NCBI GenBank assembly: GCA_963724645.1
Contig: CAVRVJ010000009.1
Coordinates: forward strand, 1-64,000
Source: CAVXSP01 sp963724645
Lineage (GTDB): Bacteria > Acidobacteriota > Vicinamibacteria > Vicinamibacterales > SCN-69-37
Length of the DNA stretch: 64,000 nucleotides
Reading direction: 5' to 3'
Shown here: positions 37,786 through 46,853 of the stretch, piece after piece
How the letters are laid out: the number at the start of each line of letters is the position of its first letter
How positions within the stretch are numbered: the stretch's first letter is position 1
Notes under the pieces: model-generated
What the model was told of the DNA's origin: nothing
What the model saw: the letters and a program-made list of their open reading frames with translations, nothing else
The model's database searches: none
Made by a program: the position numbers and the translations under genes

Positions 37786-39262
37786 GTGCCCATGAAGCAA
37801 ACGACCTTCGATGAATTCGTGGAGTTAGCCGGGCGCGGAACGTTCGTGCCCGTCTGCCGGGAAATCATGGCGGACCTGCTGACGCCGGTGTCGGCGTTTC
37901 TGAAGGTCGCCGAGCACTCCGATTACGCGTTCCTGCTCGAGAGTGTCGAGGGCGGCGAGCACGTCGGCCGCTATTCCTTCCTCGGCAAGGATCCGTTTCT
38001 GATCCTGCGCGGACGCGCGGGCAGGACAACGCTCGAACAGGGCGGTGTCGTGACCGATCGGTCCGAGCCCTTTCTGGACGTGTTGCGGCAGCTGATGGCG
38101 GAGTTCACGGCGCCGTTCGTCCCGGACTTTCCGCGCTTCACCGGCGGGGCAGTCGGTTACCTCGATTACGACACCGCGGAGCTGTTCGAGCCGGCCGTCC
38201 GGCTCGACAAGCCGCTGCTGGACCGCGAACAGGCCGGTTTCATGGTGTTCGACACGGTTCTCGCCTTCGATCACGTCAAACATCGCATCCTGGCGATCGC
38301 CAACGCGCGCCTGCGGCCCGGGCGAGGATCTCCGGTCCCTCTACGACTTCGCCTGCGCCAAGATCGGTTTTCTGGAGAGCGAGCTCGAGCGCAATCTTTC
38401 GCGCAGTGAACGGCACGCGTCCGCTGGACTGACGATCGGCGCCAACCAGACCCGCGAGCAGTTCGAAGCGGCGGTGCGAGCGATTCAGGACGACATCAGC
38501 GCCGGTGAGATCTACCAGGCTGTGTTGTCGCAGCGGTTCGAGACGACGACCGGAGCGTCGCCGTTTGACGTGTACCGGGCGCTGCGCCACATCAATCCTT
38601 CGCCCTACATGTATTTCATCCGGATGGGCGGCGACGCGATTATCGGCGCGTCTCCCGAGATGCTGGTGCGTGTCGAAGGCCGGCATGTCGAGACGCATCC
38701 CATCGCGGGCACGCGCCGGCGTGGAGCGACGCCGGACGAGGACCAGCAGCTCGCCGACGAGCTGCGCAGGAACGAAAAGGAGCGCGCGGAGCACGTGATG
38801 CTCGTCGACCTCGGCCGGAACGACGTCGGCCGCGTCGCGGAGGTGGGCAGCGTCCGCGTTCCCGAGTTCATGGCGCTCGAGCGCTATTCGCACGTGATGC
38901 ACCTGGTGTCGCGCGTCGAGGGGAGGCTCGCCGCCGACGCCGATCGGCTCGATGCGCTCAAGGCGACGTTCCCCGCCGGCACGCTCACGGGCGCGCCGAA
39001 GATCCGCGCCATGCAGATCATCGGCGGCCTCGAGCCGACGCGGCGCGGCCTGTACGGCGGCGCCGTCGGTTATCTGGACTTTGCGGGAAATCTCGACTTC
39101 TGCATTGCCATCCGGACAATCACGATGCGGGGGCAGCGCGCCAGCGTGCAGGCCGGCGCGGGCATCGTCGCGGATTCGCAGCCCGCGGCCGAATACGAAG
39201 AGGCGCGCGACAAGGCGCGCGCGATGCTGCAGGCGCTGGAAATGGCAGAACGGGGCATTTAG
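37786..39262 (+). pseudogene. trpE: Anthranilate synthase component I, one frameshift
   Basis: This enzyme converts chorismate to anthranilate using ammonia from TrpG. It starts at GTG 37786 or ATG 37792 and has about 490 residues. The N-terminal part holds the feedback-inhibition region (LLESVEGGEHVGRYSFLG). The frame shifts once near 38325, and the second part carries the chorismate-binding core: GEIYQAVLSQRFET, PSPYMYFIRMGG, HPIAGTRRRG, LVDLGRNDVGRVA, YSHVMHLVSRVEG and the GTLTGAPKIRAMQII block. The shift is one base and all motifs are kept, so it is likely a sequencing error. The gene lies 19 bp after aroDE, and the gap contains repeated aattcgg units. Confidence 0.85.
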
Positions 39263-39277
39263 GAATTCAAGATTCAC

Positions 39278-39849
39278 ATGCTTCTACTCATAGACAACTA
39301 CGACTCCTTTACCTACAACCTCGCGCATCGCCTCGGCGAGCTGGGCGCGTCGGTGAAGGTCGTCCGAAACGACGCGGTCACTCTCGCCGACATCGAGCGC
39401 CTGGCGCCCGAACGCATCGTGATCTCGCCGGGACCCGGACGGCCCGAGTCCGCCGGCGTGTCGGTCGAATTGTTGCGGCAGTTCCAGGATCGCGTGCCGA
39501 TGCTCGGCGTTTGTCTCGGGCATCAGGCGCTGGCCGTCGCTTTCGGCGGCCGCGTCGATCGCGCCAGCGATACCGATGCACGGCAAGATCTCTCTCGTCG
39601 CCCATGAAGGGACCGCAGCTGTTCGCCGGGCTGGGCGGACCGTTCGAGGCGGGCCGCTATCACTCGCTCATCATTCCGCGCGACGCGGTGCCGCCGGATT
39701 TTCTCGTGTCCGCGTGGGTGGCCGACGACGAGACCGTCATGGGCGTCCGCCACAGACGCCGGCCGATTTTCGGCGTGCAGTTCCATCCGGAATCGGTGCT
39801 CACCCCGGTCGGCCATCGGCTGCTGCAGAACTTTCTGGAGTCGAAGTGA
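39278..39849 (+). pseudogene. trpG: Anthranilate synthase component II, two frameshifts
   Basis: This is the glutamine amidotransferase subunit that feeds ammonia to TrpE. It has LLLIDNYDSFTYNLAHRLGE, the oxyanion-hole motif ISPGPGRP, the nucleophile Cys in GVCLGHQALAVAFGG and the His-Glu of GVQFHPESVLTP. One-base shifts near 39568 and 39600 break the stretch between GRVDRAS and GPQLFAGLGGPFEAG. Restored length is about 190 residues, normal for TrpG. It lies 15 bp after trpE and 6 bp before trpD. Confidence 0.85.
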
Positions 39850-39855
39850 AACCCG

Positions 39856-40867
39856 ATGTTTCCTGAGTTGCTGGAGAAGCTTCGCCGCCACGAGAACCTG
39901 TCCGCTGACGAAGCGGCGCAGGCGATGGGCGCCATCATGGACGGCCAGGCCGATCCGGCGCAGGTCGCCGGGCTGCTCGTGGGGCTCGCGGTGAAAGGCG
40001 AGCGGCCGGCCGAAATGGTCGGTTTCGCGACCGCCATGCGGGACCGCGCGCGTCCCCTGCCACAGCCGCTCGGCGACGTCTTCGACACGTGCGGCACCGG
40101 CGGCGATGGCGCGCAGACGTTCAACGTCTCGACGGCCGCCGCAATCGTGCTGGCCGGCAGCGGGCTCCGCGTCGCCAAGCACGGCAACCGCGCCGCTTCG
40201 AGCCGCTGCGGAAGCGCCGACGTGCTCGAGGCGCTGGGCGTCGGCCTGGAGGCTCCTGCGGATTGCGTCGTGCGCGCCGTCGAGGAGGCAAACCTCGGAT
40301 TCTTCTTCGCGCAGGCCTGGCATCCGTCGATGCGGCACGCCGCCCCGACACGGCGCGCGCTCGGCGTCCGAACCGCATTCAACCTGCTCGGTCCGTTGAC
40401 CAATCCGGCGAGACCCGCCCGGCAGATCGTCGGGGTCTCCAGGCCTGAACACGCCGAGTTGCTCGCGCTGGCTCTTGGCAGCCTCGGCGCCGAACGGGTG
40501 TGGGTGGTCCACGGTGCGAACGGCCTTGACGAGCTCTCCACCACCGGACACACGAAGGTCTGCGAGTGGCGGGACGGCAGCGTGACGACGTTCTACCTGC
40601 ATCCGGCGGACGCCGGACTGCCGGTGGCAACGTTGGCGGATCTGGCCGGCGGGTCGGCTGCGGAGAACGCGGCGCTCATCGATCGGCCTGCTGGACGCCG
40701 AACCCGGACCGCGCCGCGACATCGTGCTGCTGAACGCGGCCGCGGCGCTGCTCGTCGCCGGCGCGGTGGCCTCGCTCGCTGACGGCGTCGCGCGGGCCGC
40801 CGCGGCGATTGACAGCGGCCGGGCACGCGCCGCTCTCCAGCGGCTTCGGGAGATTTGTCCCCGATGA
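39856..40867 (+). pseudogene. trpD: Anthranilate phosphoribosyltransferase, one frameshift
   Basis: This enzyme joins anthranilate to PRPP. About 336 residues are recovered. Motifs are DTCGTGGDGAQTFNVSTAAA, AKHGNRAASSRCGSADVLEALG, FFFAQAWHPSMRH, RTAFNLLGPLTNPA and VVHGANGLDELS. A one-base shift near 40686 moves the C-terminus (DIVLLNAAAALLVAGAVASLADG) into another frame ending at 40867. The stop overlaps the trpC start as ATGA, so the two were translationally coupled. Confidence 0.85.
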
Positions 40868-41679
40868 CCGGCGATCTGCTGCCCGCGTTGGTGGCGTCGG
40901 CCCGGCGATCGGCGCAGGAGCGCCGCCGATTGATCTCGCCGGCTGAGCTCGATCGGCGCATGGCGGAGCGCGAGCCGCGGGGCGACGCGTTCCGTGAGTC
41001 CCTGCGGATACCGGGGATCCGCATCATTGCGGAGTGCAAGAGGAGATCGCCCTCGCGCGGGATCCTGTGCGCGGACTACGATCCCGCCGCGATCGCACAG
41101 GCGTACGAAGCGGCGGGAGCGGCGGCGATTTCGGTGCTGACCGAGGCCTCCTTCTTCGACGGCAGCCTCGATCACCTCGGCCAGGTGCGCGCGGTTACCG
41201 GTCTGCCCCTGCTGCGCAAGGACTTCATCGTCACTGACTTTCAATTGCTGGAGGCGCGCGGCGGCGGGCGCCGACGCCGCGCTGCTCATCGTCGCCGCAC
41301 TCGACGATCAGTCGTTGCGGCGGCTGATTGAGACCGCGCACTCGATTGGGCTGGCCGCGCTCGTCGAGATCCACGATCGCGTGGAGTTGACCCGCGCCCT
41401 CCAGGCGGGCGCCGTCATGATCGGCGTGAACAGCAGGAATCTGCACACGCTGCAGGTGCAGCTCGCGGTGTTCGAGGAAGTCATCCTCGGCATTCCGGAT
41501 GAGGCCGTCGCTGTGGCCGAGAGCGGACTGAGGTCGCCCGGAGGACCTGCGGCAGCTGAGGGCCGTCGGCTATGACGGATTCCTGATCGGCGAGCGATTC
41601 ATGACCGAGAGCGAATCCGGGTGATGCGCTCGCCGAGCTGCGCGCCGCGGCATCGGCCGAGCTCGAGGAGCTTCGATGA
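40864..41679 (+). pseudogene. trpC: Indole-3-glycerol phosphate synthase, frameshifts
   Basis: This enzyme closes the indole ring. It starts at ATG 40864 in the overlap with trpD. Motifs are IIAECKRRSPSRG, YEAAGAAAISVLTEASFFDGS, LPLLRKDFIVTDFQLLEAR, then after a shift near 41262 DAALLIVAALDDQSLRRLI, MIGVNSRNLHTLQV and VAVAESGLRS. Further shifts near 41545 and 41620 affect the C-terminal end (AVGYDGFLIGERFM). Restored length is about 270 residues. The stop overlaps the trpF start by ATGA (41676-41679). Confidence 0.85.
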
Positions 41680-42319
41680 GGCGGCCGCGTGTCAAGATCT
41701 GCGGGCTGACGCGGCTCGCGGACGCCGAACTGGCTGTGCAGTTGGGCGCCGATGCCCTGGGATTCGTGCTCTGGGAGGGGAGTCCGCGGTATGTCGACGG
41801 TGGATCAGGCTGCCGCGATCGCAAGGCGAATGCCGGCCTTCGTGTCGCGAGTGGGCGTGGTGGTCAACCTGCCGCCAAGCGAGGTTGAGCCGGCGCGGCT
41901 GGCGGCAGGCCTCGACGCGATCCAGCTTCATGGCGACGAACTGGTCGGCGAGTACGCCGGCGTGCAGGCGCGCCTGATCAAGGCCGTGACGCTGGCGACC
42001 GAAGAGGATGTGGCTCGGGCGGCGACGCTGCCGGCCGAGGTAACGGTGCTGATCGATGCCGCGGATCCGGCCCGGCGCGGCGGCACCGGGCGGCTGCGTG
42101 AATTGGGCACGCGCGGCCGAACTGGCCCGCCTGCGCCCCGTCATCCTCGCCGGCGGCCTCACTGCGGAGACCATCGGCGAGGCGTTGCGCCAGGTCCGGC
42201 CGTGGGCAGTCGATGTGTCGTCAGGCGTTGAAGACGCGCCGGGCATCAAGAGCCGGCAGCGTATGGAAGCGTTTTTCGAAGCGATTGACGCGGTTCGAAG
42301 AATCGAGAAGCTGACATGA
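41676..42319 (+). pseudogene. trpF: Phosphoribosylanthranilate isomerase, two frameshifts
   Basis: This isomerase converts phosphoribosyl-anthranilate to the CdRP substrate of TrpC. The start region RPRVKICGLTRLADAELAVQLGADALGFVLWEGSPRYV has the catalytic Cys in KICG. A shift near 41800 leads to VSRVGVVVNLPPSEV and IQLHGDE. A second near 42105 leads to LRPVILAGGLTAETIGEAL, WAVDVSSGVEDAPGIKS with the catalytic Asp. It has about 214 residues. Upstream and downstream neighbours both overlap by 4 bp, so the seven trp genes form one coupled unit. Confidence 0.85.
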
Positions 42320-43596
42320 AGGTAGCACTGAAAGATTCCCCAGGACCGGTATTCGGCCGGCGCGATCCGGATGCCCGAGGCTATTTCGGCGAGTTCGGCG
42401 GCCGCTTCGTCCCGGAGACGCTGGTGGCGCCGGTCGAGGAGCTGAGGGCGGCGTACTTCGCCGCGCGGAGCGATCCAGCGTTTGTGGCGCGGCTGCGCGA
42501 GCTGCTGGCGTCCTACGTGGGGCGGCCGACCCCGCTCTACGAGTGCCGGCGGGCGATCGGCCGGTCGGGCGTCCGTCTGTTTCTCAAGCGCGAAGACCTC
42601 GCTCATACCGGGGCGCACAAAATCAACAACGCGCTCGGGCAGGCGCTACTGGCCGAGCGGATGGGCAAGCGGAGGGTTGTCGCCGAAACCGGCGCCGGCC
42701 AGCACGGCGTCGCGACGGCCACCGCGTGCGCCCTGCTTGGCCTGGACTGCGTCGTCTACATGGGCGCCGAGGACATGGCGCGTCAGGCGCTCAACGTCTT
42801 TCGCATGCGTGTACTGGGCGCCTCGGTCGAGCGGGTCGACGCCGGAAGCCGGACGCTGAAGGACGCCATCAACGAGGCGATGCGGGACTGGGTCGCCAAT
42901 GTCGAGAGCACGTACTATCTGCTCGGCTCCGTCCTGGGACCGCATCCGTATCCACTGATGGTGCGCGAGTTTCAGTCGGTGATCGGTCAGGAAGCGCGCG
43001 ACCAGATTCTCGCGGCTGCCGGCCGCTTGCCCGACATCGTCGTGGCATGCGTTGGCGGCGGCAGCAACGCGATGGGCATCTTCGACGGCTTCATCGACGA
43101 CAGCCAGGTACGGCTGGTCGGAGTCGAAGCCGGCGGCCGCAGCATCACGCCAGGCAACCATGCCGCGCGGTTTGCCGGCGGGCGGGCAGGCGTGCTGCAC
43201 GGCACCCGGAGTCTCGTGCTCCAGGACCCGCACGGGAACATCGAGTTGACGCACTCAATTTCCGCAGGGCTCGACTATGCGTCGATCGGGCCCGAGCACG
43301 CGTGGCTCGCCGCGAACGGGAGAACCGAGTACACCTGGATCGACGATGCGGATGCGCTCGGGGGATTTCAGTGGCTCGCTCGTCAGGAGGGGATCCTTCC
43401 GGCGCTCGAGTCTGCTCACGCGATCGCGTGGGTGCGGCGCGCTCTGGAGTCGCTGCGGCCGGACACGATCGTGATTGCGAATCTCTCGGGACGCGGAGAT
43501 AAAGACGTCGAGACCGTCAGACACCTCGTGTCGGACGAGACGGCGAGCGACGGTGCGGACCGGGGGCGGAGGAAGACATCCCCCGGCGCGAAATGA
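42316..43596 (+). CDS. trpB: Tryptophan synthase beta chain
   Basis: This 426-residue protein, with its frame intact, is the PLP-dependent subunit that joins indole and serine. Motifs are GRFVPETL, RPTPLYECRR, the PLP lysine in LKREDLAHTGAHKINN, AETGAGQHGVATA, the phosphate loop VGGGSNAMG, GRSITPGNHAARF, and ISAGLDYASIGPEHAWL. It overlaps trpF by 4 bp at the start and trpA by 4 bp at the end. A short tail after LSGRGDKD (about 30 residues, rich in Asp, Gly and Lys) extends beyond the usual family end. Confidence 0.93.
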   Translation: MKVALKDSPGPVFGRRDPDARGYFGEFGGRFVPETLVAPVEELRAAYFAARSDPAFVARLRELLASYVGRPTPLYECRRAIGRSGVRLFLKREDLAHTGAHKINNALGQALLAERMGKRRVVAETGAGQHGVATATACALLGLDCVVYMGAEDMARQALNVFRMRVLGASVERVDAGSRTLKDAINEAMRDWVANVESTYYLLGSVLGPHPYPLMVREFQSVIGQEARDQILAAAGRLPDIVVACVGGGSNAMGIFDGFIDDSQVRLVGVEAGGRSITPGNHAARFAGGRAGVLHGTRSLVLQDPHGNIELTHSISAGLDYASIGPEHAWLAANGRTEYTWIDDADALGGFQWLARQEGILPALESAHAIAWVRRALESLRPDTIVIANLSGRGDKDVETVRHLVSDETASDGADRGRRKTSPGAK

Positions 43597-44386
43597 GCCG
43601 GCTGGCGGCGGCATTCGAACGGATGCGCCGAGACGCCGTGACCGGCCTGGTGACGTATGTCACGGCCGGCGACCCCGACCTCGCACGGTCGCGGGATGTC
43701 GTCCGCGGGCTCGCGCGCGGGGGCGCCGATGTGATTGAGATTGGCGTGCCATTCTCGGATCCGATCGCCGACGGTCCGGCGATCCAACGCGCGTCCGAGC
43801 GCGCGCTGGCCGCCGGCAGTCATCTCGGTCCGGCGTTGGATTTGGTGGCGGAGTTACGGTCGGAGATCGAGGCGCCGATCGTGCTCTTTACCTACGTGAA
43901 TCCGGTGCTGTGTCTCGGAGTCGAGGCCTTCGTCGCCCGCGCGGCGGAATCGGGTGTGGATGGCGTGCTGCTGCTGGATCTGCCGATAGAAGAGTCCGAG
44001 TCGATGCGCCAGCGCCTGGATGCCGGCGGAATCGACCAGATTTTTCTGGTGAGTCCCACGACAACGGACGCGAGGCTGACCGAAGCGGCCCGTTTGGGAA
44101 GAGGGTTTATCTACGCGATTTCCCGGCTGGGCGTCACGGGGCGCGTGACGCCGTCGCCGCATCGGCCAAGCCGCTCGCCGAGCGGATTCGCGCGGTGACG
44201 GACCTGCCGGTCGCTGTCGGCTTCGGCATCTCCCGGCCGGAACACGTGCGCGAGGTCGCCCGCTTCGCCGACGCGGCCGTCGTGGGCAGCGCGCTCGTGC
44301 AGGTGATTGCCGAGGCCGCCGCCAGCGGCGGGGATCCGGCCGCCAGAGCGGAGCAGTTCGTCGGTTGGCTCAAGGGGCATGCATGA
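43593..44386 (+). pseudogene. trpA: Tryptophan synthase alpha chain, one frameshift
   Basis: This subunit cleaves indole-glycerol phosphate and channels indole to TrpB. Motifs are TYVTAGDPDL, DVIEIGVPFSDPIADGPAIQRAS with the catalytic Glu, LFTYVNPVL, GVLLLDLPIEE with the catalytic Asp, and IYAISRLGVTG. A shift near 44142 is followed by LPVAVGFGISRPEHV and AAVVGSALVQVI in the next frame. It has about 264 residues. The end overlaps the chorismate mutase start by ATGA (44383-44386). Confidence 0.87.
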
Positions 44387-44712
44387 GCGGAAACGGGCAG
44401 GATAAGTGGAGCGGGAGCGACGCGCAGGCCATCCACAAGCTGCGTGACCGCATCGACGAGATCGATCAGCAACTCGTGCGGCTGTTGAACGAGCGGGCGG
44501 GTTGCGCGCTCGAGATCGGGCGAATGAAGGAAGAGCGCGGGCAGCCTATTTACCAGCCGGCGCGTGAGGCGGAAGTGTTGTCGAACGTCCGCGGCGGCAA
44601 CATGGGGCCGCTCGACGACGGCGCGATGACGCGCCTGTTCGAACGAATCATCGACGAAGCGCGGCGGCTCGAGCGGTTGGCAGCGGTAAAACGAGATCAG
44701 GACGGAGCGTAA
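44383..44712 (+). CDS. AroQ-type chorismate mutase
   Basis: This 109-residue protein starts at ATG 44383 in the overlap with trpA. It is an all-helical chorismate mutase that makes prephenate. Motifs are LRDRIDEIDQQLVRLLNERAGCALEIGRMKEERGQPIYQPAREAEVL and a C-terminal helix LFERIIDEARRLE, which match the type II (AroQ) fold with its active-site Arg and Lys positions. It comes right before the DAHP synthase gene. Separate adjacent chorismate mutase and DAHP synthase genes suggest a functional pair. Confidence 0.87.
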   Translation: MSGNGQDKWSGSDAQAIHKLRDRIDEIDQQLVRLLNERAGCALEIGRMKEERGQPIYQPAREAEVLSNVRGGNMGPLDDGAMTRLFERIIDEARRLERLAAVKRDQDGA

Positions 44713-44723
44713 ACAGGTTTCAA

Positions 44724-44787
44724 GGTTCCGGGATTTCAGGGTTCGCGTGCGAATCGCGGAACGTATGAACCGCGGAATCCCGGAACC
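44724..44787 (+). promoter_or_regulatory. 12-bp inverted repeat between chorismate mutase and aroF
   Basis: ggttccgggatt (44724-44735) and aatcccggaacc (44776-44787) form a perfect 12-bp inverted repeat around a 40-base loop, in the widest gap among otherwise overlapping genes. No T-run follows, so it is not a simple terminator. It may be a repetitive element or an mRNA processing site. Confidence 0.4.
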
Positions 44788-44801
44788 GCGAGAGAGGGTG
44801 A

Positions 44802-45857
44802 ATGAGTATGGTGGTCGTGATGGAAGAACGGGCGACGGAAGCGCAGATTCAGGCGGTCGTCGCGCAACTCACCGACATGGGATTTGATGTGCACCGATCG
44901 ACCGGCGCGACGCGAACGGTCATTGGCGCGGTCGGCGGCGGCACAGGCGATCCGCAGCTCCTCGAGGTCCAGGAAGGAGTCCACGAAGTGTTGCGGATTA
45001 CCGAGCCGTACAAGCTCGCCAGCCGGACGTTCAAGCCGGAGAACAGCGTCATCGCGATCGGCGAGGACCTCCGCGTCGGCGGCGACGAAGTGATCGTCAT
45101 GGCCGGGCCCTGCTCGGCCGAGTCGGAGGAGCAGGTCGAGACAACCGCCGCGGCCGTCAAGCGCGCCGGAGCGAAAGTGCTGCGCGGCGGGGCGTTCAAG
45201 CCGCGCAGCTCGCCGTACAGCTTCCAGGGGCTGGGCGAGGTCGGCCTGCGGATGCTGCGGGCCGCCTCCGACCGGCACGATCTGAAACTGGTCACGGAGG
45301 TGATGGAGATCGCGCAGATCGATCTGATCGACAAGTACGCCGATGTCTTTCAGGTCGGCGCCCGCAACATGCAGAACTACTCGCTCCTCCGCGAGCTCGG
45401 ACGCACGCGCAAGCCGGTGCTGCTCAAACGCGGCATTTCGGCGACGATCGAGGAGTGGCTCCTGTCGGCGGAGTACGTGCTCGCCGGCGGCAACATGAAC
45501 GTGATGCTGTGTGAGCGGGGCATTCGCACGTTCGAGAGCTACACGCGCAACACGCTCGATATCTCTGCCATTCCGGTCGTGCAGAAGCTCAGCCATCTGC
45601 CGGTGATTGTCGATCCGAGCCACGGCACCGGGCGCCGGGACAAGGTCGCGCCGATGGCGAGGGCGGCGGTCGCGGCCGGTGCCGACGGGCTCATCATCGA
45701 GGTGCACTGCGACCCGGACCACGCCCGGTCCGACGGGGCGCAGTCCATGTTCCCCTCGCAGTTCGAGCGGCTGATGGCCGAGTTGCGCATCATCGCGCCG
45801 GCCATCGGCCGGAGCATCTGCGTGGAGTCGGTCGCCCGGCGCGGCTGGGCGAGATGA
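44802..45857 (+). CDS. aroF: DAHP synthase, type I beta with N-terminal domain
   Basis: This 351-residue enzyme catalyses the first shikimate step, joining PEP and erythrose 4-phosphate. An N-terminal ferredoxin-like regulatory domain (about 1-70, MVVVMEERATEAQIQAVVAQL) precedes the catalytic barrel: VIVMAGPCSAESEEQV, LRGGAFKPRSSPYSFQGLG, KLVTEVMEI, FQVGARNMQNYSLL, PVLLKRGISATIEEWLL, MLCERGIRTFE and IVDPSHGTGRRD. The N-terminal domain is the type that binds Tyr or Phe for feedback inhibition in related enzymes. The frame is intact. The gene follows the 12-bp inverted repeat. Confidence 0.92.
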   Translation: MSMVVVMEERATEAQIQAVVAQLTDMGFDVHRSTGATRTVIGAVGGGTGDPQLLEVQEGVHEVLRITEPYKLASRTFKPENSVIAIGEDLRVGGDEVIVMAGPCSAESEEQVETTAAAVKRAGAKVLRGGAFKPRSSPYSFQGLGEVGLRMLRAASDRHDLKLVTEVMEIAQIDLIDKYADVFQVGARNMQNYSLLRELGRTRKPVLLKRGISATIEEWLLSAEYVLAGGNMNVMLCERGIRTFESYTRNTLDISAIPVVQKLSHLPVIVDPSHGTGRRDKVAPMARAAVAAGADGLIIEVHCDPDHARSDGAQSMFPSQFERLMAELRIIAPAIGRSICVESVARRGWAR

Positions 45858-45930
45858 CAACAGGCGCGATGGCCAGCGTGAGTTCGTTTCGCGTACCAGT
45901 CGTACCTGTCGCACCCGAACCCGAGCGCTC

Positions 45931-46800
45931 TTGGGTGTCTTGTGTGTGCTGAGGCCGATCCGCGGGTTTCGAACGGTCGGCATCGTTGGGCTGGGCCTGA
46001 TCGGCGGGTCGATTGGGCTGGGGCTCCGACGCCGCTGGCCGCACATCGAAGTGCTGGGCGTGGACTCGCCCGAAGTATCCGTGGCCGCCGGCCGGCTTGG
46101 GGCCATCACCGGACAGCGGGATCGGCTCGAGCAGTTGAAGGACGCGGATCTCATCATCCTGGCGGTCCCTGTTCCGCAGATTGCGACACTGCTCGAAGTG
46201 GTTGGACGCGCCGAACTGCGAGGGACGATCACCGATGTCGGGTCGACCAAACGCCGGATCATGGCGGCCGCGCGTGACTGCGCTTCGTCGTTCGTCGGAG
46301 GGCACCCGGTTGCCGGATCGGCTCAGAGCGGCATCGAGCACGCGCAGGCCGGTCTCTTCGAGCACCGGCAGTGGCTCCTGGTGCCCGGGCACGGCCGAGG
46401 AAGCTGCAGTTCAGCGAGTCGAGCGGCTTGCGCTGTCCCTGGGTGCGTACCCCGGCGCCTAGATGCCGACGCGCACGATCGCTTGATGGCGTACGTCAGT
46501 CATCTGCCGCAGGTATCTGGCGACGGCGTTGATGAGGACGGCCGGGGACGGCTGTAGGACGGGAGGGGCTGGCCGCCGCCGGGCGCGGATTCGCGGACAT
46601 GACGCGACTGGCCTCGAGTCCTGCCGAGATCTGGCGCGGGCATTCTGGCGAGCAACGCGGACTTCGTGGCCGAGGCGCTGAGCGCGTTCATGGCGGCGCT
46701 GCCGTCCGCTCCTGCGCTCGACGATGCGGTGAGGATCGACGAGATGTTCCGGCAGGCGAACGAATGGTTTCAGGCGGCGAAGAAGGATGAAGAACGAAGA
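45931..46800 (+). pseudogene. tyrA: Prephenate dehydrogenase, several frameshifts
   Basis: This enzyme makes 4-hydroxyphenylpyruvate for tyrosine. The NAD-binding start TVGIVGLGLIGGSIGLGLRR is followed by DADLIILAVPVPQI, TDVGSTKRRIM, FVGGHPVAGSAQSGIEHA and LFEHRQWLLVPG. Shifts near 46395, 46460, 46515 and 46635 separate these from the second half, recognisable as DADAHDRLMAYVSHLPQV, ADMTRLASSPAEIW and ANEWFQAAKK. It starts at TTG 45931 or GTG 45946. The true end is uncertain because the open frame runs into the convergent dehydrogenase gene. It is the last gene of the aromatic operon. Confidence 0.75.
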
Positions 46801-46853
46801 ACGGGCGACCCCGCCATGATGAGGCCGGGCCGCCCGTTGGAATACCGCGATCG

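Noticed and set aside
38280..38480. trpE as two separate genes
   Set aside because: The break is one base and the two parts together give one normal-length TrpE.
39523..41289. 588-codon open frame on the minus strand over trpG-trpD-trpC
   Set aside because: It is a GC-rich shadow. The plus strand shows complete trpD and trpC motifs there, and the minus translation is rich in Arg and Ala with no family features.
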